Under the pieces are notes generated by a model that was given only the letters and a program-made list of their open reading frames with translations, did no database searches and was not told the DNA's origin. A program made the translations under genes and the position numbers. Shown here in pieces: positions 35,843 to 44,936 of a stretch of DNA of 64,000 nucleotides. Source of the stretch: CAZROT01 sp964601895 (GTDB lineage Bacteria; Pseudomonadota; Gammaproteobacteria; Enterobacterales; Enterobacteriaceae); contig CAZROT010000008.1 of NCBI GenBank assembly GCA_964601895.1, positions 1 through 64,000 on the forward strand, read 5' to 3'. Each line of letters starts with the position of its first letter. The stretch's first letter is position 1.

Positions 35843-36855
35843 GAGTTTCTCCACGCTACTCACAGATAAAAAACAGGCAACACACTGTTTTATTAAATAA
35901 AATCAATTAGCTATATTATTCAGGCTATTGCTCTGGCAACTCTGTGCCAGCGCGATTAGCGTTATTTATAGCCGGCAGGTTATCACACTGAATCATAATG
36001 ATGACAGGCCAGAGAGATGAAACTCAGGTTTCACCGCCCCGCAGGAATAACAACCGTCCTGCCTGCTGTGGCTTTATACTTAATTTTCTCTCAGGTAATG
36101 ATGGACTGGAAGTATAATCAGCCACATACATCAAGCAGAGCTCATGGAAATATCGAAAAAGCAAAAATGACCAGCCAGTTTTCACCAGCGCGCTATTACT
36201 TAGTGATATATACCAGTGATGGTTTATGACAACTGCAGGGGTTTGAAAAAATATCCGCAGACCGGCTGATGGGAGTAAAACTCCAGCCGAATACGGTGAA
36301 ACAAGGAAAATAGCACGCAGGGGCATACTGTCAGCGCTGGCATCGATAATTAATTGCCATTGCAAGAATGAAAAACGCAAAAACTTACCGCTATTAGTGA
36401 TGTTTTCAAATGCATAAGCAACTTAATTTTCCAGCTATCTGACTTCCACGTAAACGATGCTTTACGAAAGCGCGAATAGCCTGCTGACTACATAGCGATG
36501 TATGCAACTATCATGAAAGCAAAAGGATATATCAAATTATTTCAGTCAAAGAAGCGATAGCCGGGCAGGTAAAAAAACAGGCTGAATTTCTGGTATTTTT
36601 CAGAATCCGTTTTCACAAACGCTAACCCGCCTTCAGGCAGGCCATCACTATCAAGTAAGTGAGTGACGACCATCAAAGCGCTATTCTCTTACTTAACCTT
36701 ATATTTTCAAAGAAAATACAGCAGCTCATGTTAAGAGAATAAAATCTTACTTCAACAGGCTAGCATCTGAAAAATATAACAAAATCAAAGTGATAATATC
36801 AATTAACGAGTAATCATATGCTAAATATGCCAGGCTAATGCATGCCTGTTAGACG
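35843..36855. other. 1-kb non-coding or decayed stretch between mutM and rpmG
   Basis: Both strands are broken by many stops. The longest frames (70 codons plus at 36017-36229; 118 codons minus at 36024-36380) overlap each other and resemble nothing I know. A 43-codon minus frame at 36542-36673 (MVVTHLLDSDGLPEGGLAFV...) has protein-like composition and may be a gene remnant. In E. coli rpmB-rpmG-mutM-coaD are contiguous, so this DNA was inserted, or is left from an insertion. A short CAGGC/GCCTG hairpin (36831-36848) follows rpmG. Confidence 0.5.
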
Positions 36856-37023
36856 CTATTTGATTTTACTTTCTTTATACAACACATGCTGGCGAATTAC
36901 CGGATCAAATTTCTTTAATTCCAGTTTCTCCGGTTTAGTGCGCTTATTTTTCGTCGTTGTATAAAAGTGACCGGTATCAGCAGACGATACCAGCTTAATT
37001 TTTTCACGAACACTTTTAGCCAT
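36856..37023 (-). CDS. rpmG: 50S ribosomal protein L33
   Basis: 55 residues, MAKSVREKIKLVSSADTGHF onward, ending YKESKIK; full length for enterobacterial L33. It lacks the zinc cysteines, as usual in this group. Cotranscribed with rpmB, 12 bp apart. Confidence 0.97.
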   Translation of the reverse strand: MAKSVREKIKLVSSADTGHFYTTTKNKRTKPEKLELKKFDPVIRQHVLYKESKIK

Positions 37024-37035
37024 GGCTTAAACTCC

Positions 37036-37272
37036 TCAATACTTCTCGTTACGGGCACGCATTTCGGCCAAAACAACCTCAATGCCTTTTTTATCAATAC
37101 AACGCATTCCATTGGCTGATACACGCAATCTCACAAAGCGATTTTCTTTTTCAAGCCAGAAAGAATGGAAATGTAAGTTAGGCAAAAAACGACGTTTTGT
37201 CGCATTCATGGCATGGGAACGATTGTGGCCACTCATAGGGCGCTTACCCGTAACCTGGCAGACTCGGGACAT
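37036..37272 (-). CDS. rpmB: 50S ribosomal protein L28
   Basis: 78 residues from ATG 37272 (MSRVCQVTGKRPMSGHNRSH); the in-frame ATG at 37302 adds a leader absent from the family. Continues NATKRRFLPNLHFHSFW and RLRVSANGMRCIDKKGIE. First gene of rpmB-rpmG. Confidence 0.97.
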   Translation of the reverse strand: MSRVCQVTGKRPMSGHNRSHAMNATKRRFLPNLHFHSFWLEKENRFVRLRVSANGMRCIDKKGIEVVLAEMRARNEKY

Positions 37273-37498
37273 AATGGTGTTTCTCCAAAAATAAAATTTC
37301 ACAAAATCTGATTCTTTCGAGAGTTTAGGGTATATCCCTCACAACCCTGCCCATCCTGCTGTGATGCCACTTTTAGTAAGTGGAGCATACACCCCATTTC
37401 ATGCAAATAAGAATCAAAAGTGGCTAAGTATACGCGCTGCATCGCCAGTGCTCAAGTCCTGTACGCTTAACGACGTTAAAAGGATTAAAAAATGCCAT

Positions 37499-38167
37499 TT
37501 AAATCCAGCCACGCTCAGCAAAAGAAACGTATTCACCACGACCAACCACTAAATGATCCAGCACACAAATATCTAACAGCGAACAGGCTTTGATGATTTT
37601 CATGGTAATCATGCGATCGGCATTACTGGGTTCAGCCCTGCCTGAAGGATGATTATGGGCTAAAATCAACGCAGCAGCATTAACCTTAAGCGCCTCACGT
37701 ACAATCTCCCGCGGATAAATTTCAACACTGTTAATCGTGCCCATGAACATCTCTTCATAGCGAATAACACGATGCTGATTATCTAAAAACATCACTAAAA
37801 AAACTTCACGTTCACGATGTGATAGCAGATTTTGCAAATATTTTTGCGTAATTTCGGGGTTAAGCATGGCACTTTTTTCTGCCAGATGAGTAGAAAAGAA
37901 GCGGCTTGCAAGCTCTGAAGCTGCCTGTAACTGAGTATATTTTGATTCCCCCAATCCTTTTTTTGCACAAAATGTTTCGTAATCTGCAGACATTAAATTA
38001 TAGAGTGATCCAAATTCGTCTATAAGATCTTCTGCCATTTGCATTACATGAAGGCCTGGTAAACCCGTACGCAGAAAAATAGCCAGTAATTCGCTATCAG
38101 CCAGTGCTGCCGGGCCATGCAGCATAAGCTTTTCCCGTGGAGCCAGCCTACCATACCATCCACTCAT
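37499..38167 (-). CDS. radC: RadC family JAB/MPN-domain protein
   Basis: 222 residues. N-terminal helix-hairpin-helix region (APREKLMLHGPAALADSELL) and C-terminal JAMM metalloprotease-like motif (LILAHNHPSGRAEPSNAD: H-x-H...D zinc ligands). Function unclear: the old radiation-sensitive phenotype maps elsewhere in E. coli, and the family is linked to recombination. Its place next to rpmB and divergent from coaBC is typical for the order. Confidence 0.94.
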   Translation of the reverse strand: MSGWYGRLAPREKLMLHGPAALADSELLAIFLRTGLPGLHVMQMAEDLIDEFGSLYNLMSADYETFCAKKGLGESKYTQLQAASELASRFFSTHLAEKSAMLNPEITQKYLQNLLSHREREVFLVMFLDNQHRVIRYEEMFMGTINSVEIYPREIVREALKVNAAALILAHNHPSGRAEPSNADRMITMKIIKACSLLDICVLDHLVVGRGEYVSFAERGWI

Positions 38168-38362
38168 TCATTCATTCTCCAGTCATTATTCAGTCGACTA
38201 GTATCGCCTATAGCGAAACACGAAACGATTTTGTGTCTCCAATTCTGTAAAATGTTACGCAAAATTTTTACTGGCAGGCACTAACTGTCTATGATCTCTT
38301 GAGGAATAAAAAATTATGCTAGTATTCTGCTCATTAAATTTCATGCCATGCAGGCAATCATG

Positions 38363-39580
38363 ATGACGGTACTTTCTGGTAAACATATTGTACTTGGTAT
38401 CAGTGGCGGTATAGCCGCCTGTAAATGTCCTGATCTGGTTCGTCGCCTGCGCGATATGGGTGCAGAAGTACGTGTAGTAATGACGGATGCAGCGAAAGCA
38501 TTTATTACCCCCCTGACCTTACAGGCAATATCAGGCCACCCGGTATCTGACGACCTGTTTGATCTAACTGCAGAAGCGGCAATGGGACACATTGAACTTG
38601 GAAAATGGGCAGATTTGCTTCTCGTGGCACCCGCTACTGCTGATTTTCTCGCTCGCCTTGCAGCAGGGATGGCAGATGACTTACTCACGACTCTTTGCCT
38701 TGCGACTGCAGCACCCATCGCAGTTATTCCCGCAATGAATCAGCAAATGTACCTGGCAACAGCCACACAGGCAAATATTCAGCTATTACAAAATCGCAAT
38801 ATCCTGCTATGGGGACCGGATAACGGTAGCCAGGCATGTGGTGATACTGGTCCGGGTAGAATGCTGGAGCCGGCAACAATCGTTGCCTTAATAAACGACC
38901 TCTTTTCCCCTCTGCAGGATATGCTGGCTCTGGAAATCCTCATTACCGCAGGTCCAACACAGGAAAGCCTGGATCCGGTACGGTTTATCAGCAATCACAG
39001 TTCGGGAAAAATGGGCTTTTCCATCGCACAAGCGGCTGCCAGGCGGGGAGCAAAAGTCACGTTAATTGCCGGACCGGTCACTTTACCCACTCCTGATAAT
39101 GTTACGCGTATCAACATTATCAATGCGCTTGAAATGCAACACGCTGTGCAACAACAACTTGCAACAAAAAAAAATATTTTCATCTCATGCGCAGCAGTCA
39201 CTGACTGGCGCGTAATAGAGCCCTGTAAAGAAAAAATTAAAAAACAGCATGACGAAATCACTTTCAGAATGATCAAAAATCCTGATATTGTTGCTGAGGT
39301 GGCTGCAATGCGTGAAAATCGTCCTTTTGTTGTTGGCTTCGCTGCAGAAACACAACATGTAAAAAAATACGCGCGACAAAAAATGGTGCAAAAAAAGCTG
39401 GACCTTATTTGTGCCAATGATGTCTCTCTTCCCGGTCATGGTTTCAGTAGTGATACCAATGCATTGCATCTTTTATGGCCAACTGGGGAGAAACAGTTAG
39501 CACTCAGTGAAAAATCACTACTCAGTCAACGCCTGCTGGATGAAATTATTGTGCTTTATGATGCAAAAAATCGACATTAA
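38363..39580 (+). CDS. coaBC: Bifunctional CoaBC (Dfp): phosphopantothenoylcysteine synthetase/decarboxylase
   Basis: Joins 4'-phosphopantothenate with cysteine (CTP) and decarboxylates the product, steps two and three of CoA synthesis. About 405 residues; the start at 38363 (MTVLSGKHIVLGISGGIAA) best matches E. coli, with 38348 and 38360 also in frame. CoaC: active His in AMGHIELGKWAD, PAMNQQMY, CGDTGPGRM with its Cys. CoaB: ITAGPTQESLDPVRFISNHS, SCAAVTDWR, KNPDIV, GFAAET. Overlaps dut by 20 bp. Together with coaD, CoA synthesis is partly encoded here. Confidence 0.95.
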   Translation: MTVLSGKHIVLGISGGIAACKCPDLVRRLRDMGAEVRVVMTDAAKAFITPLTLQAISGHPVSDDLFDLTAEAAMGHIELGKWADLLLVAPATADFLARLAAGMADDLLTTLCLATAAPIAVIPAMNQQMYLATATQANIQLLQNRNILLWGPDNGSQACGDTGPGRMLEPATIVALINDLFSPLQDMLALEILITAGPTQESLDPVRFISNHSSGKMGFSIAQAAARRGAKVTLIAGPVTLPTPDNVTRINIINALEMQHAVQQQLATKKNIFISCAAVTDWRVIEPCKEKIKKQHDEITFRMIKNPDIVAEVAAMRENRPFVVGFAAETQHVKKYARQKMVQKKLDLICANDVSLPGHGFSSDTNALHLLWPTGEKQLALSEKSLLSQRLLDEIIVLYDAKNRH

Positions 39581-40016
39581 AATTCTTGATCCTCGTGCCG
39601 GGAAACAATTTCCATTACCCGCTTATGCAACATCAGGATCGGCAGGGCTCGATCTGCGCGCTTGCCTGGATACCACGTTAACCATAGCTCCAGGTGAAAC
39701 CACCCTGGTTCCTACAGGACTCGCCATTCATATTGGTGATGATAATCTGGCTGCTGTCATTCTGCCACGTTCAGGACTGGGCCATAATCATGGTATAGTC
39801 CTCGGGAATTTAGTGGGTTTAATTGACTCAGATTACCAGGGACAACTGATGATATCTGTCTGGAACAGAGGCAAGGCGGCGTTCAACATCGAGCCTGGAG
39901 AGCGTATCGCACAAATGGTTTTTGTTCCTGTTGTACGGGTAGAATTTAATATGGTCAGTGATTTTTCGCAGAGTGAACGTGGTACGGGTGGTTTTGGTCA
40001 TTCCGGTTGTAATTAA
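39561..40016 (+). CDS. dut: dUTPase
   Basis: Hydrolyses dUTP to dUMP and PPi, keeping uracil out of DNA. 151 residues from ATG 39561 (MQKIDIKILDPRAGKQFPLP). All five trimeric dUTPase motifs are visible: GSAGLDLRA, PRSGLGHNHG, GLIDSDYQGQLMISVWN, GERIAQMVFVPV and the C-terminal ERGTGGFGHSG arm. Starts inside the end of coaBC. slmA, which usually follows, is absent. Confidence 0.96.
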   Translation: MQKIDIKILDPRAGKQFPLPAYATSGSAGLDLRACLDTTLTIAPGETTLVPTGLAIHIGDDNLAAVILPRSGLGHNHGIVLGNLVGLIDSDYQGQLMISVWNRGKAAFNIEPGERIAQMVFVPVVRVEFNMVSDFSQSERGTGGFGHSGCN

Positions 40017-40170
40017 CCGATGCACGCACATAAGCGCATAATGTGACCATAAAAGGAATGCCAGGATACAACACCGGCTGCTGCTCTGCGCAAACAATCA
40101 ACAAATGCAGCGATGATGCCATATGACGCTTCGGGAATGGTTATCTCAGGAAAATCGGCTAAGGTCAGCG

Positions 40171-40818
40171 TTAAACGCAGATACTATATCGCTGATGATA
40201 GGTTTGCATTGCAACCAGATTGTCCGCCATTTCAGGTTTATCTTTCAGGAAAGAAAATAAATCTGTCAATGTGATAATTGACATCACCTTACAGTGGCAG
40301 CTGCTCTCGATTGCCTCAATGGCAGACAGGGAGCCATAACTCCGCTCCTGCCTGTCCAGCGCAATCATCACTCCCGCCAGGGACGCCGCATTTTCTTTGA
40401 TAATCTCCATCGCTTCGCGTACTGCAGTTCCCGCAGTGATAACATCATCTACCAGCACAACCCTGCCCTGCAGTGGGCTACCGACGATAACTCCACCCTC
40501 TCCGTGATCTTTGGCTTCCTTGCGATTAAAACAGTAAGGAATATCGCGCCGGCACCGTTCAGCTAATGCCATAGCGGTTGCCGTTACAATAGGGATACCT
40601 TTATAAGCAGGCCCGAACAATACATCAAAATTAATATCAGCATCCATCAACGCCATCGCATAAAAATGCCCCAGCAATGCAATATCACGTCCAGTGTTAA
40701 ACAACCCGGTATTAAAATAATAAGGACTGATACGCCCTGATTTTAGGGTAAACTGGCCAAATGACAGAATGCGTCTGTCCAGCGCAAATTCAATAAAATC
40801 ACGTTGATAAATTTTCAT
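40171..40818 (-). CDS. pyrE: Orotate phosphoribosyltransferase
   Basis: Makes orotidine monophosphate from orotate and PRPP in pyrimidine synthesis. 215 residues: FGQFTLKSGRISPYYFNTGL, LFGPAYKGIPIVTATA, CFNRKEAKDHGEGG (flexible loop), and the PRPP motif VVLVDDVITAGTAVRE. Downstream of rph on the same strand with an 84-bp gap; the attenuator hairpin known in E. coli was not identified with certainty. Confidence 0.96.
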   Translation of the reverse strand: MKIYQRDFIEFALDRRILSFGQFTLKSGRISPYYFNTGLFNTGRDIALLGHFYAMALMDADINFDVLFGPAYKGIPIVTATAMALAERCRRDIPYCFNRKEAKDHGEGGVIVGSPLQGRVVLVDDVITAGTAVREAMEIIKENAASLAGVMIALDRQERSYGSLSAIEAIESSCHCKVMSIITLTDLFSFLKDKPEMADNLVAMQTYHQRYSICV

Positions 40819-40902
40819 TAATGCCTTCCACGATAATATGTCAGCAGCTTTTACAGGTTATACTTTATTGATACACACCACAGTTAATCACCGCTTTATT
40901 CC

Positions 40903-41673
40903 TCAGGCCCCAGAAGAGGCACAATGGCTGCCAGGTGACAAAACATCCTTCTGGCCTGCTCTGGTTAATGCCGCTCGCTGCGCCTGAAAAATCGTCTGAA
41001 TTCCACTGCGTGCAAGAGACAAAAGTGTCAGTAACTCTTCCTGATTGAAGGGTTCACCTTCTGCAGTGCCCTGTATTTCAACCATTCTGCCATCTTCCAT
41101 CATCACAACATTCATATCCATTTCTGCAATGGAATCCTGCGCATATTCCATATCACAAATAGCTTCACCGTTTACAATACCTACAGACACTGCAGCCACC
41201 AGTCCTTTCAGTGGATTTATTTTGAGTTTTCCATCACCAGCCAATTTATCCAATGCATCAACCAATGCAACACAGGCACCGGTAATCGCTGCAGTGCGCG
41301 TACCACCATCAGCCTGGAGGACATCACAATCCAGTATGACAGTCAGTTCTCCTAATTTTTTAAGATCTACCGCAGCGCGCAATGATCGGGCAATAAGCCG
41401 TTGAATCTCCAGGGTGCGGCCGCCCTGTTTTCCTGTTGCCGCTTCACGGGCATTCCGGCTGTAAGTGGCGCGTGGTAACATACTGTACTCAGCAGTAATC
41501 CACCCCTGGCCTTTATTTTTAAGAAAACGGGGGACGCCTTCTTCTACTGTGGCAGTACATAATACCTTTGTGTCACCAAATTCAACTAACACTGAGCCTT
41601 CAGCATATTTTGTATAATTTCGTGTCAACGTTAAGGGACGAACCTGTTTTACATCTCTGCTTACAGGATGCAT
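40903..41673 (-). CDS. rph: RNase PH
   Basis: Phosphate-dependent 3'-5' exoribonuclease that trims tRNA precursors and structured RNA. 256 residues: RPLTLTRNYTKYAEGSVLVE, RNAREAATGKQGGRTLEIQR, DCDVLQADGGTRTAAITGA, IQGTAEGEPFNQEELL. About 18 residues longer at the C-terminus than the usual 238. Intact, unlike the frameshifted rph of E. coli K-12. Divergent from yicC. Confidence 0.95.
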   Translation of the reverse strand: MHPVSRDVKQVRPLTLTRNYTKYAEGSVLVEFGDTKVLCTATVEEGVPRFLKNKGQGWITAEYSMLPRATYSRNAREAATGKQGGRTLEIQRLIARSLRAAVDLKKLGELTVILDCDVLQADGGTRTAAITGACVALVDALDKLAGDGKLKINPLKGLVAAVSVGIVNGEAICDMEYAQDSIAEMDMNVVMMEDGRMVEIQGTAEGEPFNQEELLTLLSLARSGIQTIFQAQRAALTRAGQKDVLSPGSHCASSGA

Positions 41674-41798
41674 GATTTACTCCAGTTTGATACCAAAATG
41701 ACTGGCCCACAGTATACTGCCTCCATGACAGGATGCCTATCCTGCCCGGTGAAGCCACGCTATAATAGCCTGTTATTTTTTACTACCAGAGAACAATG

Positions 41799-42662
41799 AT
41801 GATCCGCAGCATGACAGCCTGGGCCAGGCATGAAATTAAACGTGAATGGGGCAGCGCCATCTGGGAACTGCGCTCTGTTAATCAACGCTATCTGGAAAGC
41901 GATATTCGCCTGCCAGAATCCTTTCGCAGCCTGGAGCCAACAGTACGTAATCAACTGCGTGCACGTATTACACGTGGTAGAGTCGAATGTAATCTGCGTG
42001 TTGAATTGAGTACTGAGGCACAGCATGTACTCATCCTGAACACCTCGCTGGCAAAGGAGCTTATCAAAGCAGCCAATTGGATAAAAAGAGAAAGTCTGGG
42101 CACAGAAATAAATCCTCTGGATATTTTGCGCTGGCCCGGTGTCATGGTTGCGCAAAAGCAGGATCTGGATGTTATCAGTGGCGAGCTGATACTTTCACTT
42201 GAAAGGGCACTGGATAACTTCATTAGCGCCCGCCAGACTGAAGGGGCAGTGCTGAAAGCGTTGATTGAACAACGTCTGATTATAATCAGTGGTGAGCTTG
42301 CTAAAATACGTGCTTATTTGCCTGAAATTTTGCTCTGGCAGCGTGAAAAGCTACTTCACAGGCTGCAAGAAGCACAGATTCAATGCGACACAGCCAGAGT
42401 AGAGCAGGAGTTAATATTTACTGCTCAACGCCTCGACATCGCAGAAGAACTCGATCGCCTGGAAGTGCATGTTCAGGAAGTACATAATACGTTAAGCAGG
42501 GAAGAAGCTATCGGACGGCGACTGGATTTTATCGTCCAGGAATTAAATCGTGAATCAAACACGATTGCCTCCAAATCAATCAATGCTGATATTACAAATT
42601 CTGCAATTGAATTAAAGGTCTTGCTCGAACAAATACGGGAACAGATTCAAAATATCGAATAA
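41799..42662 (+). CDS. yicC: YicC family endoribonuclease
   Basis: 287 residues from ATG 41799 (MIRSMTAWARHEIK; 41796 also possible). Near-collinear with E. coli YicC: WELRSVNQRYLESDIRLPES, ITRGRVECNLRVEL, ILRWPGVMVAQKQDLD, RRLDFIVQELNRESNTIASK and the C-terminal LKVLLEQIREQIQNIE. Reported as an RNA endonuclease affecting small RNA RyhB. Divergent from rph, the normal arrangement. Confidence 0.94.
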   Translation: MIRSMTAWARHEIKREWGSAIWELRSVNQRYLESDIRLPESFRSLEPTVRNQLRARITRGRVECNLRVELSTEAQHVLILNTSLAKELIKAANWIKRESLGTEINPLDILRWPGVMVAQKQDLDVISGELILSLERALDNFISARQTEGAVLKALIEQRLIIISGELAKIRAYLPEILLWQREKLLHRLQEAQIQCDTARVEQELIFTAQRLDIAEELDRLEVHVQEVHNTLSREEAIGRRLDFIVQELNRESNTIASKSINADITNSAIELKVLLEQIREQIQNIE

Positions 42663-43094
42663 TCGGCAACAAAGCTGTTACTTATCTTGATGTAATGAAT
42701 GATAAAAATATCATTTATTACCTTCCAATAACCTGCCTCTGGGTAGCAAGAAACGCCCTTTTTCCTGGTTTTAGCTCAGAAAAACGCCATTAAACAGCAA
42801 AATTCAAAATAGAGTATGGCATAATCATCACCGTTGATTATTGATGAGATGCAAATATTAATAGATTTACTGCATAAAATCATTGAATATCAATATATTA
42901 ATAGAGTAATGAACTGATTAACGCAGAGGAATGACAGGCGATTTATAACCTGACTTCTTTTGTTTGGGGTGCAGACAAAGGGCATACTGAATAGTACAGT
43001 ACCATTCTGAACATTGTTTGCGTAGCGATTATTGATAACAAGTTAGCGCCAGGCAAAGCTGTCAAGCTGTATTGATACAGTCAACGACACACTA
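42663..43094. other. 432-bp intergenic gap, yicC to mltF
   Basis: AT-rich, no open frame, no tRNA and no strong hairpin with a T run. It presumably carries the mltF promoter. Confidence 0.5.
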
Positions 43095-44588
43095 ATGATT
43101 GCAAACAGCGCTACTGAGAACAACTCTTTGACACATTTAAAATTTAATTATTTTGTGATCGGCGTTGTTTCCCTGCTGCTAGCGCTTGCGTTGTGGCCAA
43201 ATATTTCCTGGCACAACAATCAGCATGGAAAGCTCTCACAAATCAAAGCACGGGGAGAACTGCGTATCAGCACAATGGACTCCCCCCTCATCTATTCCAC
43301 GGGTAAAGAAGGCTCGAGTGGCTTCGATTACGAGCTGGCGCAGCGTTTTGCCAATTATCTTGGTGTCAGACTGACAGTCAATATACACAATAATATTGAT
43401 GATATGTTTGATGCTTTACATGATGAGAAAACTGATCTTCTGGTGGCAGGCTTGATTCAAAATGATGAAAGATTAGGCCGTGCATATACCAGTCCGACTT
43501 ATTATTCAGTGTCTCAGCAGCTGGTTTACCGCAAGGGCTTACCACGACCCAAATCTTTTCATGACCTGAAAGGGAAACTGGTTGTGGCAACAGGCTCTGC
43601 GCATATGGCCAAGCTGAAACAGTTAAAACAAGGTGGCTATCCGGATTTAACCTTTGAATCATCAACCGAGCACTCGCCAAAAGAGCTGCTGGAACAGGTT
43701 ATTGAAGGAAAACTTGATTATACCCTGGGCGATTCAATGACTATCGCCATGCTGCAGCGTATTCATCCACAACTTACCGTCGCCTTTGATGTGACTGATG
43801 AAGAGCCAGTATCCTGGTTTTTTAAGCGTACGGATGATGACAGCCTTTATGCAGCCATGCTTGATTTCTATAGTCATATGATAGAAGACGGTAGCATCGC
43901 GCGTCTGGAAGAAAAGTATTTAGGGCATGTTGGTAGTTTCGATTATGTCGATACCAAAGTCTTTTTAAACGCCATCGATACTGTTCTACCCACGTTCAGA
44001 CCACTATTTGAAAAATACGCCACACAAATAGACTGGAAACTGCTGGCTGTCATTGCTTATCAGGAATCACACTGGAACCCCGATGCTGTTTCACCCACCG
44101 GAGTACGTGGATTAATGATGCTCACGCGTGCAACTGCCTCGTGGATAGGTATTAATAACCGTCTTGATCCGGAAGAAAGTATTAAAGGTGGTGCTGCTTA
44201 CCTGAAGTTCCTGATGGAAAAAATACCTGACACTATTCCAGAAGGTGAACGTATCTGGTTTGCTTTAGCTGCTTATAATATGGGTTATGGGCATATGCTG
44301 GATGCACGCCAGTTAACCAAAAAACAGCACGGTGATCCTGACAGCTGGATGCACGTAAAAACACGCCTGCCAATGCTGAGCCAGAAGCGTTACTACAAGG
44401 ATACCGTGTATGGACATGCTCGCGGGCATGAAGCCTATAAATATGTAGAAAATATCCGCCGCTACCAGATGAGCCTTGTTGGCCATCTGCAAGTCAGGGA
44501 AAAACAACTTGCACAACAGCTCATCAATAACCACTCAGACCCGGGGTATTCGGTAGTAAACTCTGGCTGGCTGGCAGAGCAGCAATAG
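43095..44588 (+). CDS. mltF: Membrane-bound lytic murein transglycosylase F
   Basis: Cuts peptidoglycan glycan strands, forming 1,6-anhydro ends, for wall remodelling. 497 residues. N-terminal membrane anchor or signal at about 18-36, an ABC-solute-binding-like regulatory domain at about 55-280 (GELRISTMDSPLIYSTG, DLLVAGLIQNDERLG), and a lytic SLT domain at about 300-465 with catalytic Glu324 in AYQESHWNPDAVSPTGVRG, then GGAAYLKFLM and LAAYNMGYGHMLDAR. In E. coli the gene is divergent from purL; purL is not here. Confidence 0.95.
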   Translation: MIANSATENNSLTHLKFNYFVIGVVSLLLALALWPNISWHNNQHGKLSQIKARGELRISTMDSPLIYSTGKEGSSGFDYELAQRFANYLGVRLTVNIHNNIDDMFDALHDEKTDLLVAGLIQNDERLGRAYTSPTYYSVSQQLVYRKGLPRPKSFHDLKGKLVVATGSAHMAKLKQLKQGGYPDLTFESSTEHSPKELLEQVIEGKLDYTLGDSMTIAMLQRIHPQLTVAFDVTDEEPVSWFFKRTDDDSLYAAMLDFYSHMIEDGSIARLEEKYLGHVGSFDYVDTKVFLNAIDTVLPTFRPLFEKYATQIDWKLLAVIAYQESHWNPDAVSPTGVRGLMMLTRATASWIGINNRLDPEESIKGGAAYLKFLMEKIPDTIPEGERIWFALAAYNMGYGHMLDARQLTKKQHGDPDSWMHVKTRLPMLSQKRYYKDTVYGHARGHEAYKYVENIRRYQMSLVGHLQVREKQLAQQLINNHSDPGYSVVNSGWLAEQQ

Positions 44589-44888
44589 CATAATCATGGC
44601 ATATCCACTACGAGGGGATGTTGAATGCGTTGCATACCCAACTGACTGTTTTGCGCACAAAGGCTAATCACCCATCGAGATGAAGCCAGAAAGTAGCCAC
44701 TCTGCTGGCAAACAAGTATCCTGGCCTGCGAGATGAACGATGATTAGGCGGCTAACCGGCAATGCACATAAAACACCAGTCTTGACAAGGTTTTGTGTGC
44801 AATTTTATTGCAAAACAGGCTGCTTACCTCCCCACCCACGAGATTAACTAAAAACAATAATTTTTTATAAAAAAACAAAAATAATAAA
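44589..44888. other. Intergenic stretch before the third effector-like gene
   Basis: 300 bp without a supported gene; the 68-codon minus frame at 44744-44950 runs through low-complexity AT DNA and is not convincing. Composition becomes strongly AT-rich toward 44888. Confidence 0.45.
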
Positions 44889-44915
44889 ATTAATATATTA
44901 TTAAGATATATTAAT
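44889..44915. promoter_or_regulatory. 10-bp inverted repeat before the third effector-like gene
   Basis: Perfect arms ATTAATATAT (44889-44898) and ATATATTAAT (44906-44915), 7 nt apart, ending 21 nt before ATG 44937. Arm length, TTAAT/ATAT content and position resemble the repeat at 4625-4660. Confidence 0.4.
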
Positions 44916-44936
44916 AAGCACATTAATGGTGATGAT

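Noticed and set aside
40017..40170. Remnant of slmA between dut and pyrE
   Set aside because: Both strands were translated by eye and do not resemble SlmA.
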